Under the pieces are notes generated by a model. The model worked only from the letters and a program-made list of their open reading frames with translations, was not told where the DNA came from and searched no databases. A stretch of 64,000 nt of DNA from contig JASAND010015551.1 of the NCBI GenBank assembly GCA_030248195.1, positions 96,219-160,218 on the forward strand, read 5' to 3'. The position numbers and the translations under genes are program-made. Below, in pieces: positions 1-15,000 of this stretch (positions are counted from its first letter, which is position 1; each line of letters begins with the position of its first letter). The stretch is from Trissonchulus latispiculum (lineage: Eukaryota; Nematoda; Enoplea; Enoplida; Ironidae).

Positions 1-63
1 TGACGTATTTTATTCATACGAACAAATCCAAACAAATACAATAACTACCACCTACACACATAC

Positions 64-3000
64 CAGGATCGAGTGTTTCTTGCTCTAGTTTCACTTTTTC
101 AAGTCCCTGTTTTACAGTATCCAACTTCTGGACCAACAGAGACATGTTCACAGTAGCCTGTTCCAACATTTTCCCTGGTTCATTCAGAATTTCCGATTTG
201 ACACCGCTGGCTCTTCGGCCCAATTCTGCAGAGTCTGCACGTGCTTGCTTCGCTTCAACTTCCAAACCTCGAGACTAAAACATGACAAAAATTTTGAGTA
301 TGCAAATACCAATATCAGGCTTCTGGTGAGGATGGAACACACAACCTTCGGCTTAGAACTGACTGAGCCAGCGAACACCACCACACCAAGCTTAAATTTA
401 AATTCAAGCATAAGCTTGACTCACTGCTATACGCATTCTAAAATTAAATCTTTTATTTATTGTAGGATCAGAACGATAACCATTTTTGGATATCCGAAGA
501 ATTTGCACACTCATCATGCCTCATACCTTCTATTTACAAGAATGCCCAAACTAGTTCCAAAAATGTGCTCTACTATCCACAAAATGATACTGTATACAAA
601 GTGATACGGAACCTGTTCAATGGCGGCATCTGATGCCAGAGTTGCATTTTCCGACGACAGTTTGCCTTCCTTAACATAGCCTCCAATCTCGTCATAGGAT
701 TTTGCAGCCTCAACAGCATCCTGAGAACTGATACGAGTGGCCTCAAATTCCACTTGCAGTTTCTTGGCTTCAGAATCAAGACTAGAAAAAGCAAACAAAA
801 CACCAACTAGTTTATCATCCATAATTTGAGTCAATGCCGTGCTGTTACAGTTTGACATTTGACAGATACAAGAACAAAAAGTGCTCTTTCGTCGCATGTA
901 AAATACATATGAGAATTCGTAGGCAGGTTGTACATAAGCAAAAACTAGCCTGTAAAATACATATGAGTTCCGTAGGGAGGTTGTAAATTAAGGAAAACAA
1001 GTTGCAACTGCTTAACGTATGAGCCTGTCCTACAACGAGGCTCATATTGGCGTATGTCATAATACGAATAATTTGCAGATATATATTTTACTTTTATATA
1101 AATACATACTGCATAAAGCTTTTCATTACAAATTATGCTTCATATAATGTTGATCAGTCATTATAGTGTGCATATGCTCAATACGGTACACCGTGAGGCG
1201 CTCTGACTCACAGCCAAGTGGGAACGCATTCTGCGTGTGTATAATGTGAAAGTGTTTTGAGAATGCATTAGAGGTGTGCCATAGTGTTTCAGGAAACATC
1301 AGGTTGCATGTACAGTTCAGCTTGAGCAGTCGTAGTTCACTTCAGTCCATTTCTTCTGGGCCACAACGTCTATTCATTTTTCCGTAATGAGGATGAAGCT
1401 GAGGTTCTTTAAAGAGGCTTTAATGTGGAATGCACTGTGACGCCAATATGAGCCTCGTTGTAGGACAGGCTCATACGTTAAGCGGTTGCAACTTGTTTTC
1501 CATAATTTACAACCTCCCTACGGAACTCATATGTATTTTACATGCGACGAAGGAGCACTTTTTGTTCTTGTTTTCTATTATTTTATATATGTATGCTCCT
1601 GAAGGTATGTATAGATATCTTTCAACAGTAGCAAGCAAGCCAACCACAGCACTCCACAACCACTTTGAGCATGCAGTTCTATGATAAAAGTTGCTCAGCT
1701 CGCTTAGGGCTTTCATTTGGCACCAAATTTGGCCACTTCTGAAAAATTTCATTTTTGACCGAAAATCGCCTAAGTCCCCACCCCACCCCACCACAGCACT
1801 CTACAGCCACTTTGAGCATGCAGGTCTATGACAAAAGTTGCTCAGCTCGCTCAGGGCTTTCATTTGGTACCAAATTTGACCACTTTTGAAAAATTTTATT
1901 TTTGACCCAAAATCGCCTAAGTCCCCACCCCACCCCACCACAGCACTCTACAGCCACTTTGAGCATGCAATTCTATGACAAAAGTTGCTCAGCTCGCTTA
2001 GGGCTTTCATTTGGTACCAAATTTGACCACTTTTGAAAAATTTCATTTTTGACCGAAAATCGCGTAAGTCCCCACCCCACCCCACCACAGCCACTTTGAG
2101 CATGCAGTTCTATGACAAAAGTTGCTCAGCTCGCTTATGGCTTTCATTTGGTACCAAATTTGATCACTTTTGAAAATCTTCATTTTTGACCCTATGACCT
2201 CCCACCGACCTGACCCTCCAGATGGCAAAGTGGAACCAGCACAGCAAGATGGGTGGGTCAGACGGCAAAACGGATGCCAGGAATGAGCTGGGCGCACCAG
2301 AAAACCCCTATAGACAATGCTTTGAGAGGCTATGTACAGTCCTATATGATGTTCCCGGAAGTCGGTACCGACCGGACCCTCCAGACGGCAAAGTGGAACC
2401 AGCACAGCAAGATGGGTGGGTCAAACAGCAAAACGAACACCGGGAATGAGCTGGGCGCACCAGAAAACCCCTATAGACAAAGTTTGCAGAGGCTTTGTAA
2501 AGCCTACTATGGACCTCCGGGAAGCGGTTACCGACCTGACCCCTCAGACGGTCAAGTGGAACCAACCCAGCAACTCGGGCAGCAAAACTGATAGCGGGAA
2601 TCAATTCTCCGTCCCAAAAAACCTTTGTATGCAAAATTTGAGCCACCCATGTAGCAAAATAAGCGAAAAATTTAAGTTCAAAGTTCAACCCAAAATTCAC
2701 CAACTTTGGCATGCCAGTACCGAAAAATTACGCACGGAGACGGAAAATCATATAGCATTTGAACGACCCCGATATGTGTACTGTTCAACCATATAGTCAG
2801 TATTACCCCATATATAGCCCAATCTGACTTATTAAGGCGCCTTTGCAGCATACTTTTTGGCCATTTTAGCGTTTTGGCCGACTTTGGCCCCCAACCAAAA
2901 ACTTTTCCGGCTCTGGGCGGCATAAAAACTAGCTTATTTTCTTATTTTTGATTTGTACTACAAGAATATACATGGGTTTCATAGGCAAAAATTTTTCTAT

Positions 3001-6000
3001 CTGTAGTTATTCAAGCTACAAAACCCCCTTATGAGACATCAAAAGCGAGAAACCGGGAAAAACATCACTCTCGTAAGCGATTTTTGACATAACTTTTTAA
3101 CGGAAAGTGGTACGGGGATGAAACTTCAGGAACATACTAAACTCGACACGTACAATTTTTTGCGCACATAATCTGCGCAGGATCTGCGCAGCATCTGCGC
3201 ATCCTTGTTTTACACGGTCATTCGACCATTTTCACTCATATTATAGGGGTCGCTACCGCGACCCCTATGATACAGTTGCGTTCTGAATGTTTAAACATTT
3301 TGAATCACAGATCGACACAAACAGTTTGCCAAACGTTTGCCTTACTCGTCTGCTTTTCTAATCGCTTCATGTCGAACACCGGCAAGCTGGGTCAAGTCAT
3401 AATCCAGATTTCTAATTCGTTCATCCGTCAGCTGTGAAGTATCATTCCTGCCCTCTAACAATTCCACTACTCCCTGAAACGAATCAACTACCAACATAAT
3501 AAAAGAAAAGAAAAATAGCACCAAGAAAACAATGAAAGCATCCCAACCATAACCTTATACATACATGACAAGTCCTAAGTTCAATATAAGCGAAGTCCCA
3601 ATGTTAGAGTAGCCACTACCTAATGTCAAGAAACCCTAGGTAAACGGGGGCTAGCAGGCGGGTCTACGAAGGATATACGGTATTAATTCCTCGGGCTAAA
3701 TTAAAGAATGAAACTTGAATACAATCAACGCCAGAGAAAATCGGCAGGACTTGAACCCGCTGATGTCCAAACCAAACTTTAATGGAATCAACTGAAACCC
3801 GAATTCGAAACCAACGCATATAACTTTACTTGCATTGCACTCCGGGTCGAACACCTATAAACAGTGAGCTAAAACCAACGATTTAGACTTCCACTACTGA
3901 TCAATAGGTCACAACGTTACCTGATACGTTCCATCCAGAACTGGTACCAACGGTTGAGCGCCATCGGAATATTCTTGCGCTTTCTGTAAACTATTCTGAC
4001 ACGATGCAGCAGTTGAGCTAATTTTGACCGAAAGATTCTGAAAATGAAAACAAATAAGTAAGTATATCCATGCCTATAAAGAAAAACTATTTCCTTACTT
4101 TTTTACAGGGAAGTTCAGCGTTAAAATAGTCTAATATTAAGAATCAGTCAACTTAGAACAACGCTCATCTCGCACTAAAAAGGATAGCTAACTAATTAAC
4201 TAACAAACTAACTACACTAACTCTAAGCTCGAAAGTATCCAGTTTATTCGCTAGAATTTTAGCGGAATTGCTTCTATCATCTGCATCTATCAGGGAAATT
4301 GTGAGATCTTCAGCACGATCCTGAAGCACATCGATGAGGAGTCCGACTTCCGTGGTGTCATCTACAAGCGTCTTTGTTTCACCAGTCAAGGCACTTACTG
4401 CGGTCAACGCTAAAGGAAAAAGAAAAGTCGAAACTTTAACCTTTAAAACAAAGTATTACCAAGAGTACATAATATAAGAGTGTGCTACTAGTCAATGTTA
4501 TCAGAGCAAAAACTATGCTCTGCTCGCTAAGGGCCCACCTCCCCCCCGCAAATCAGACCCATCACTTCAAAGAATTTTGAGCGCTATGTTTGTGTTCTAA
4601 AGCTCAAAGCAGGCACAAAATTTGCGCACGCACTGCTTGTGTTTTCGAGCTTAAGCACATAAACAGAGCGAGTTAGAGTACCCCCGTTTCGACTAGGTAC
4701 TGATTTGCGGGGGAGGGGTCACTAGGGTCTGACTTGCGGGGGGCCATTAGCGTGCAGAGCATAGTTTTTGCTCTGATAAGTGAGATACTCTTATGATTAT
4801 GTACTCTTGGTATTACATACATTTAGATAGGCAGCCAAGGACTAAGACTGGTCAATAAAGTATATACGTAAAATTACTTTCATTTCGACTTAGTGCAATG
4901 TGATCTAATAGTAACATTTATTATCGTCACGACGTCACAACTCTTTGTAACCTTCTTCAGCTTCATGGAGTTTTGCGAGAACAGATTCATTTTGGGGCAT
5001 CAAGTCAATGTCTCGTAGACGATCTAGATAGGCCTGAGCTTCCAGAAGCAGCTGCTCCCTTCGACGGCTAGTGGGTGACTCCTGCGCAATTCCCTCGGCC
5101 AAATCGCGAAGTTCCTCAATCGTCGCTAAAACAACAAGATCGTCTATAATCATTCTTTTTCCAAATTTCTTGTAGTAACCTAATAACCTGTACTTGTTGT
5201 TGTTTGCTGCATTAGACATCACAATGTGGTGATTATCACTAGAAGGTGCAAAGTGTTAACTATAACCTATAGTCTACCATGTAAAACGACATGTCAGAAT
5301 AAACAAAGTTCAGAGGAAGAAAGGACAGATCGAAATGGGTGTCTATAGCTAAAGCCAAAAACGGCATAGCATACCATCGATCTGTTGTAACCGCCTTCGA
5401 AAGTCTAGCTGGAATTCAGTGCACGAATCTAGAAGAGTGAGACCGCGGGTTACCGTTCGATTCACATCTCCAAGCGTAACTTCAGTCTAAAACAAACATA
5501 TGCATGCATACAACATTAAGTGACAACAAACACAATTTAGAGCTAGGTAGGTATCCGTAACATGTATGAGAAAGGCATACAAAGCGAACAAGATAGCAAG
5601 TAAAGTACACGTATATACCTGCAATTTCATTTGGTTTGCAGTGGTCTTTAAATTGTCAATTTCACCAATTAGGTTTCCAACTGACAGGTCATCGCTGGAT
5701 AAATCAGGATGTTGATACTGTAACCGAAAACAAGTCAAATCAAAATATATAAGAAGTTTTATCGAAACTAACAACACTAACAACATTCGGGGAAGACGTG
5801 GACAAACTCACCGTTATTGATTTCTATTAATGAGTGACAAATAAAATGAGCTCAAAAATAAGAAAATTGTAAAGTTCCGCTTTCAAAAATTATTTAGTTT
5901 TACTTCTAGAGGTTTCTGAGTTAATTACCTTGAGTGAATGGAGTCGATCGGCAATGTTGTCCAAACGTTTCATGGCAAAATAGGCAATAGATACATTCCC

Positions 6001-6080
6001 AACATCCTCAAGAGAACCACGTGTTTTCCACAGTAGCATATTGAGATCATTCACCAGAACATGGACACATTCATCGCAGA
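64..6080 (-). CDS. LAMA5-like: Laminin exons 45-53: start of coiled-coil region (domains II/I), incomplete
   Basis: Exons are 5929-6080, 5619-5717, 5375-5486, 4952-5125, 4222-4409, 3921-4037, 3346-3473, 613-781 and 64-274. Exon 45 opens [13 protein letters not shown], matching the cysteine pair at the head of the laminin coil that links the three chains. The rest is Leu-, Ala-, Glu- and Asn-rich with heptad-like spacing, for example [29 protein letters not shown] and [15 protein letters not shown]. This part assembles with beta and gamma chains. Exon 53 ends in phase 1 at a GTATGT donor. A 2.56-kb intron with minisatellites separates exons 51 and 52. Confidence 0.93.
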
Positions 6081-9000
6081 CTAAAATGAACAATCGCCAT
6101 ATTACCAGAATTCCGAAATTTGCACAATATTGTCAGTATAGCCAGACTACACTACAGAACAATATTTTAAAAATAACTCGCAATCGTAATTACTTAGTTA
6201 TTAACGCAACATATTCTTCAAAGAACATACAAATATTTCTGACCAGAGAATAAGATGATCGCGAGTACAAATATAGCAAGCTGATGAGATTTTGGTATCA
6301 AAATTTTGTTACACAACACTTAGAAAAAGCCAATCAAAAATTACAAACATACGTAGACATCCTCTTTCTGGTACTCTTAGGTAGCTGGTCAAGCACTGAT
6401 CACAACGAGGTCCACTGGCGCCTTCCATGCACTGACACTGACCAGTAATCGTATCACAGACAGTACCCTTGGAAAGATCAGCATCACAATCGCACTCTAA
6501 AAGCAATGCAAGACAGCTGTACAATTTATCAGCAAAGTACTCAACTGAGTTATAAAAAAATCAAGAAATCGTGATAAACTTTGAGATTAATCAATGATAT
6601 GGAAACAGACAAAAATTATATAACAACAAAATATTATTTAGGAGACTAAAAATACGTATATACTTCTACAACCGCTGACAGTGTAGTCCCAATAGCCATT
6701 TTTGCATCTGTCGCACTGGGGTCCAGTTACGCCAGGCATGCAGTCACACTGGCCAGAAGATAGGTCGCACTGAGATGAAGTCGAGGCTGTACCACAGTTG
6801 CAGGGTCTACATCCACTGCAGTACTCAAAACCCCAAGTATCTTCCTGAAATGAAATACAGATTCTTCAGGGCTGTGTAGCATTGAAAAGATTACAACTTT
6901 TTCGGAAACACAGAAAACAGACAGAAGAGGTTAGAGCCTAAATAAGACTTAAAAAGCTAAAAAAGTAATAAAAGTAGAAATCTTACGGCGCATTTGTCGC
7001 AGTTTTCTCCAATCACATTAGGTTTACACACACATTCTCCCGTAACCTTGTCACAATAGCGACTTCCGCATTGGCTACAGCTGCATTCTGAAAGTAAACA
7101 CATTTCGACACATTACAATTATAATGTTTTCATTTTTAAGAGAAAATTTGCAGGTAAAAACTAACAATTAATTGCAACAAATTAATAAATTAAAAGGTCA
7201 GAATCCCGATTAATAACTACCAGCGCAGTTCTTTAGCTCTACAGCGTCGCCATAAAACCAAGGTTCACAGTCTTCACAGTGATCTCCAATAGTGTGATTC
7301 TGACAGTTTCGGCACTGTCCGGTTATCATATCGCAAGAACCTGGCGAGGTAACTACATTGTTTCCTGAACAGTTGCAGGGTTCACATTTGCCATAGCGAG
7401 TGTAGGGCTGACCAAACCAACCAGGCGAACACCTGAAATAGTGTACTATAAATAGGCTTCATATTGTAGCAGTTGCCAACACGACCTCTAGTGCCGTGCG
7501 ACTTTTATCCGTTACAGATCAAACCGAATTTCATTTGATTCCATACTTCAAATTTCACCACTTGCAAAGAGCATAAACGAATTGATGATGCAGTGTTACT
7601 GTAGTAGTTGCAAGAACTAAATATTTAACTGAACGGTCGGACTGAACTAAATAACCCAAAAGCTCAGCAGAAAATTACCACGCAAATAAGTCTTTAGCAA
7701 TTACTTACATTTGGCAGCGATCTCCAGCATATCCAGTTAAGCATTCACAGGTTTTTAGCAGACCAGTTTCGCTTACTTCGCAGGAAGTAGCATAACTAAA
7801 ATAGGAAATTAACATTTTAGTAAATCTGTTTTTCTTTCTCTGACTAACAAATTACACTGTCTACTTTGAAACCCAACGGTCCGCCGTAGTTTCACGCGTC
7901 ACTATGTCTATATGCCTGTCTACTAACCCTGTCGCGGTAGTGCCGCTTGCATGCATGCGCATTGCCGCGGCAGATGTATTACACTGTTGTATGTGGACGC
8001 GGCGCTATGGGTTGGGAGGCCGCGGGGTAATTCACGTGTTGTAATAAATTCTACTATACTAACCCCACGTGAATTTCTCGGGATTAAATAAAAAAAACAA
8101 AAAACATTTACATTGACGGTATATTATAAAATAATTTGATGATGAGTCATAGATGGGTCGATATTCTGCAAACACATGATACAACCAGCAGTTAAAGTTC
8201 TAAAGGTAACAAATGGACAATGTGCTACTCACTTCAGTTCATGATGAGGACAAGGACAGCGATTGCAAGCAAACGGTGATCCGGTAGTTGGATCTCCAAA
8301 ATAGCCAACAACACACTTTTCACAATGATCGCCTGTAGTATTATGGTGACAATCCTGAAGATAAAAAAGCTATCAATTTTTCTCTAGAAACAGAGGAAAA
8401 AAGTACATTATAAATATACCAAAAATAAGTGGCAAAAACTTATAAATATTTAACTATATATAACGTAATCGACGGTAATTATAATTACTCAGCACAGACC
8501 CAACGTCCTAAATATCACGAGGATCAAAATTGTTTAAATAGCAGAGCTGAAACGTTGAATATAGAATACTAAAATAGTGAGAAGTTGTGAACATAACTCA
8601 CTAAACAAATTCCTGTATCAGGATCACAAGTTGACGAGTGTCCATTACACTGGCACGGAACACAAGAACCCAAATATGGTCCTGTTGAAACTCGATAATG
8701 ACTTCTGGCACATTCCTAAACAATACACAAGAGGCATCAATAGAACAATGGATAGATGAAAGCATACAAGAACTTAATTTGTGCGTGAGGTACTACCCAA
8801 ATGGTTCCATCGCACAGTCATAATTATCAGATACGTAGTTTCAAACACGGAATTTTAGTTTGAATACAAAAAAATAAACCAAACTACATTAAAATGAAGC
8901 ACAAGCATAACCGAGAAGCATTCTATGAAATAAAACAGCTTTTAATAAACGAATAAAAGGTAGCAGTATACAATTAAATAAAGCGTGTTACATACTTCAC

Positions 9001-12000
9001 AAGAGGATCCAGTATACGATGGGGGGCATTCACATTTTTCCACGCCACTTGTTGCCAGCAAAGGAGAGTGGGCAGTGGCTTGATCATCAGCTGAATCCAT
9101 TTCTACACGATGAAGGCTGAAAAAGATAAGAAAAAATAGTTTAAAGTTTCCGCTTACATAGTTTTTCTTTTAACATACAGGTTTTAAGTAACATAGGTAA
9201 TTTTTCCGAGCCTTATTGCAAAACACGTGAAGGCAACAGTACTTCAAACCCACTTGTGAACGTTTCAACTCACACAGCCTTTTGTGTATCAATGTAGTAG
9301 GAAGCCTTGACCAACAATGCTTTTAAGTCGTGAAGCACCAGCATAAGCTTCGGTCTATCTGCAGTGCTTCCGTCAGGTAGAAGCCAAGACTCCTACAATA
9401 TTAGTGGACTTATCTAAATAGACTGTCACGAATTAAATACAATAGTAATTAATCAGAGGGAGCTTCTAACTAAGCTAAAACTAAAAACACAAAAATTACA
9501 AATGTACAATTATAATCACAAATAACACACAATATTAATGAGCATCAGGGAGACAAGCAGCCAGCAAAGTCAAGCAAAGCAAAGCAAAATCAAGTCTGAT
9601 AATAAACACGTCATACCGGAACCAGTTGAACGACCACATCAAATTTAGCACTAGGATTAAACGGCTGCTCTACCATATAGTGTTCAAGGGTGATATTGTT
9701 GCCCTAAAATCAAACTTCAGACTATCACTAAACCATCTATTACTAACATAAGTTCAGTTACGTTCCGTTAATAAATTTCTATTCTGCTGGAGCGGAATAT
9801 ATTCCCCGGCTTTGTTGTATGTAATGCATGTATGTTGTTGAAATCTCCAATGTCTCCCCTATCTTTAACACATGGGCTAGTATTTGTATTTTTTAAAGTC
9901 AACCAAAACAATAAAAGCAGCGTTGTCAGCTTTTGGAAAAATTGCATCGGAATCTCTTCCTGAAGTTTCCTCGAATTTTATGGTATAAATCTTCTGAAAT
10001 TAAGCAATACGCTCTGGCGTTATTTGTAACTCAAATCCTCCGCAACCGTTTATCGATTAGTAAACGTTCGCAGACAAAATTCAGTAATAACTCACAGTAT
10101 TGCATACATGACATTGAGATAGGAGGCTAACACTCGTAAATGATGAGTAGTTATTTAATTAGGTAGCAGCTAAACTTGGCCCAATTAATTCTGAATTTAA
10201 TTTCGTGCATTCGTATTGCGAATCATCTGAGAAAATCTTTATAATAAAAGTTGAAATAGTTCAGTGGTTAAGACATTTGGCTGTCACCGCAATAAGCAGA
10301 GTACGATTCCCAGTTGGATATTGTTATGTAAAAAATGAGATGGTTATAGAACGTGGTTGGAATTTGAACGTGAAGACATTACAAAATTTTAGGGCCACCA
10401 AAAATTTTGGACCTTACAAAAAAGTATCTATTTCTTCTGTTATCCAAAATTTTAAGACAGTCTATGGAACCTTTCTCATATTAAGTTTTACATGAGAATA
10501 GTTGGTGGACAAAGTAAATTGATAAATTCGAATCCGGAAATCGTATATATGATATATCAATAGCTCAATTGCGGAATATTGCCCCTTTTAGGGGCATACT
10601 TGTTCATCTAAATTTCCAGAACATAACACAACACGACATACAGCAAAGATTACATAAAAAGCTTACTACAAAAATACCTATGCAACTAAAATTAGCACCT
10701 TTAAAATCACATCTGGTTGAATAATAGACTCTATAGGAGATCCCTCGGCAGGATGCGATTCAACAGAGTATCGCAGCTGACCTCCATAGGAGAACAACTG
10801 TTTTCCAAGATACAATGGTGGAGCTGAAAAATAGACTCCCTTATCAGGATCCATTCTTTCGCCGTTCAACACCATTTCAACAATGTCCGGCAGGCTGTCT
10901 TCTGGCTTAGAGGAAATGCTTGGATTAGCAGAATTCTCAGCATTCCATAAATGCATACTGTCAATCTAAAATTAAATTCGGTGATTTAAGTAAGCGGGCA
11001 CTCGTTAAATTAATTAGAATAACTTATATACTAATTTAATAACTATTAAATAAAGCAGAATCTCTGACTGAAACATGACAAAAACAAATTCGTTCCAGGG
11101 TACGAAAATTATTATAACATGGTATAACAAAAACAGTCCAGATGCTAAGTTTCCAAACATAATAGTGGGTACTTGAAACTGCCAGCACTACCAAAGTCAG
11201 CAAAAGTAGACTTACCGTGGACTGCACCATCATAGATTCAAAACAGCAAAGGAATAGCAGATGACTAACTACTAGTTTTCCATTCAAAAATAGGGCTTAG
11301 TCTGCTACTATTTCACAGCTATTCTAGAACTTAGGTTGATACAGTCCAAGGTTAGTCAAGGCAGCTTAAACTTACAACGACTTTTCTGTACTGGGATTCC
11401 ACACAGTGACTGCTTTTTCCGAAGCAGAAACAATTCATGCAACCTTTAGGATTGGTTTCTTCCAAGTTGAAGGTACCAAATTTACATCGTTCACACAACT
11501 GCCCTTCAACATTTTCCTAAAAAACAACTACGAACTTAGATCATGCCAAAAACGAGAAAACAATGTTCTAGTCAGCCTAAATCACGCATACCAACCAACA
11601 GGAGAGATTCTACGAAATACGCAAATTTCTATAATACCAACACTAAATACTTACGGCCAACTAGTAATCTCAATGTCACGAAAATACACTGCTCCAGCAA
11701 TCACTCCGAAAAACACTAAAACTTTCTACAATTAAATTTTATGTAGACCAAATTCTTAAATGTAGATTTGGGGTACCTTGCAAATACATTTCGCCGTTTC
11801 CTGGCTGCAAACATCCGCCGTAGTTCCCGCTGAACTACAGTCACACGGATAGCACCAATGGAAGCCATAATAGCCAGGCAAACACTGATTACATCGTCGT
11901 CCACCAACGTGATCTTTGCAGCTGCAAAAGTACAACTGGAATATGCCAGAATCAGTTTAGCCCAAAAATGGACAAATGAGCAGAAAAGGCTATTCTAACA

Positions 12001-15000
12001 ACTATGTTGTATTGATACTGCTTTTGCCATATTCTTTATATTTCAGTGTGAGAGTGTGAAGTCCAAAGACTAATACCTGTGTCTGCAATACACTCGACAG
12101 TACAGCTCACTTACAATAGTATTAAACTTGACAATGACACTTGAAATAATATTAAATTTGCTAAAACTCTATAAAATATACGAAATTGCATAAAATGCTA
12201 GAATTAATCCTAAACCTAACAGAATGCAGTCATATATCTCGTACTTGCACTGTCCAGTGAGCTGTTCACAGGATACTAAGCCATCCTTAGTTCCATCAGG
12301 ATCGCAGGCACACAACTAAAACACATAAGACTCCATTTACAGTAGAATACACAACTATTGGTAACAAACTTCGCTCAGAAGGAACAGCAGAACATAGTAG
12401 TAAGAGAGAGGACTTTATATATTTCGATAGCAGAATAAGGTTGGTAATACGCTGACTGTTCCAATTTTGAATATCATTCTCATTCTTGAATTAAAATAGA
12501 TTATTAGCCGATTTGGTTTCATAACCATACCTGACAACCAATCAAAGGATCAAATCCAAATGCGTTGGGAGAGCAACGATCACACGAGGACCCCTCAACA
12601 TAGAGTGGACAGAAGCACTCTCCAGTTCGCGAATCGCACTGCTGATAGGGCTGACACTGACAAGCTAAAGTAGAAAAACTGCACATTTAATCAAAACGAA
12701 ATTTTTCTAAAATAAAGATACCTCCCGTCGGAGGTCGGAATGGTCGAGTGATCTAAGGCGCTGGTCACACCTTACGGTCGGCAGTTGGATCCCCGGAGGC
12801 CACAAAAGCGTTCTCGACTCTAGCCAACCCAGTTATCCATCCTTAGCTGGTAGGTAAATGGGTACCACTAGGGTGTAAAGGTAACAAAGGGTCGGCCCCA
12901 CATCCACGGATGCAGTCATCAGTTGAGGTGGCACTCCTGGCTCTACGGCGAGAATTCGGGGATGAGCACAGCAACCCCATGTGCTGTGACAGGACGGAGA
13001 TACCTTTACCTTTTTTACCTCACGCAGGCCACGCCCAAGTTAATGTATTCGATTGGATCAGTAATGGCTAAACGTTAATGAATGAGAGATAGAAAAAAGA
13101 TAACGAATAGTTTACTTTAATCTCACTACTTTGAAAGGATGTTCGGTAGCATTCAATACAGGACCCTGATTTCAATTCAAAGCTTAGAAAAAAGTCTGAG
13201 AAACTTAAACCGCTGAACACTAAAACTTACGCTGACAGTTAGGAAATCCGTAGTATCGAGGTTTACACTGAGTGCACCGTCTTCCAATAATGTTAGGACG
13301 ACAGGGGCACTGGCCTCCATATTTCTCACAAATATAGCTCGTTGTACCATCGTGATGACAGTCGCAGGCCATGGCGCCGTCATTGAAGTAGACGCCCAGA
13401 GAGAAAACGGAATTCATGCAAAACTCTGATGAGTCAGGACTACAAGACAACAAAGAACAACAACAGTGCAACAGTTCTAGCAAACCCTCCATATAATAAG
13501 TTTACACTGATTTAATGCAAATGCTTTAAATCTAATGCTAGGGCAAACAAGCTAATAAAGGTTAAATGAAACTAAGAAAACCGTGTATACTGGTTAAAGT
13601 AGAATGTGTTGTGACGAAGTTTTTTGGGACATTCAAGACGTGCGAATTTCTATCAATTAAATTAATCAATTAGAAGACTTAAAAGTAAAGTGAAGGATAC
13701 CATTTCCGCTCCCCTAACAGTAAAGTGTCGCCAAGAGTGTCGGAAAGATAATTGTTACACAATGCCCACCTGATATCAAAATTGTCTTTCGCGCAATGAA
13801 TCAGAAATTGTCCAGATTTATCTACCACAGCTCGCTCACTCAGTATCGATGGCTCGAAACTGGAATGTGGAATGGCCATAATGTAGTCCTGAAAGTGGCA
13901 AACTTTTAGACTGCGTAAGGACTAAAATGAATAGTATATACATGACAAGACAGTGGTCCACCAACGCCACACGGACCTTTTGAGCGAGAACGCACTGCAT
14001 GCTAACAACACATTCTCCGCAGTTGCTTGCCTACTGAGCCATCCTCGAAGCAGTTGACTATCCGGCCACTGCCAGCAGCCATTTGCATAATGTTCTCCCC
14101 GTTGTGTGTACGTGTTGAAGCTCGAAAATATAAAGACAGCGTTAGACTAAAATGTGTCTGCATCCTGAGTTCCTCATATAAAGTGCCACAGGGGCAAAAA
14201 TTGTTTTGCTTAGTAGGCAGGGGTGGGCAGTTTAGCAGTAGCATGAAGCGCATAGCACAGCGCTGATAACTGAAAGCGATGATGTGGGAACCTCACCGGA
14301 TCTCTCCTGCCTCAGGGAAAAACCTTGGGCGGTATCTTCGCTTCCTTAGTGGCAGCGGGCTTCTGGCTCGCCGTGTATAGTATTTGCCTGATCGACCACC
14401 TACGACGACGACGACGAGCGATGATGTTAGCATTATCAGCCAACTTATTTCGATATTCCCATACAAGAAACTTACAAGGTAAACAGATCCTTCTGTATTA
14501 TTAGAGACGTTAATGGCTGCCAGAAATTTGTCCTGAATGTAAAAGGAGTTAGCATTGTCCCCTTTTTGCTGAATAACAACTCGACATCCAGAGACACTCG
14601 GGCAAAATGGAAATGTGACATAGGCTAAATATTAATCACATCACAAAAGTACAGAACTAATCATCATTATTGCAAGGCGCAGGTTGAAGCAAGCTTAGCA
14701 CCAATCGTGGACACGCATATGACCAACAATTCGAGAAACCTCAGAAACCCGAGATACTCATTTCCATTGCAATCGTTGTCTACTTAACTTTGCAGTTTAC
14801 GAAAATTTTAAAAAGTTATCTAAACATAAAGTAGTAAATATTCTAAGAACAAAATCTCAGCCTACACGAAAGCACTCTCTCTCTCTCTAATATACTGTAT
14901 TTACTAAGTTTATTTACACCTTTGATTAAATGTTTTAGGAGCTTAGTTTGCTATTTGAATTCTTATTAAGCATTCACAAATTTTACCATTGGCTGGTAAA

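Noticed and set aside
2222..2796. Overlapping plus-strand frames over the 163-bp repeat as a protein gene
   Set aside because: They follow the tandem repeat, lie inside a laminin intron and lack codon or domain support.
11036..11287. Open minus-strand frame between laminin exons 33 and 34 as an extra exon
   Set aside because: Exons 33 and 34 join in phase and in family sequence order without it, and it has no laminin similarity.
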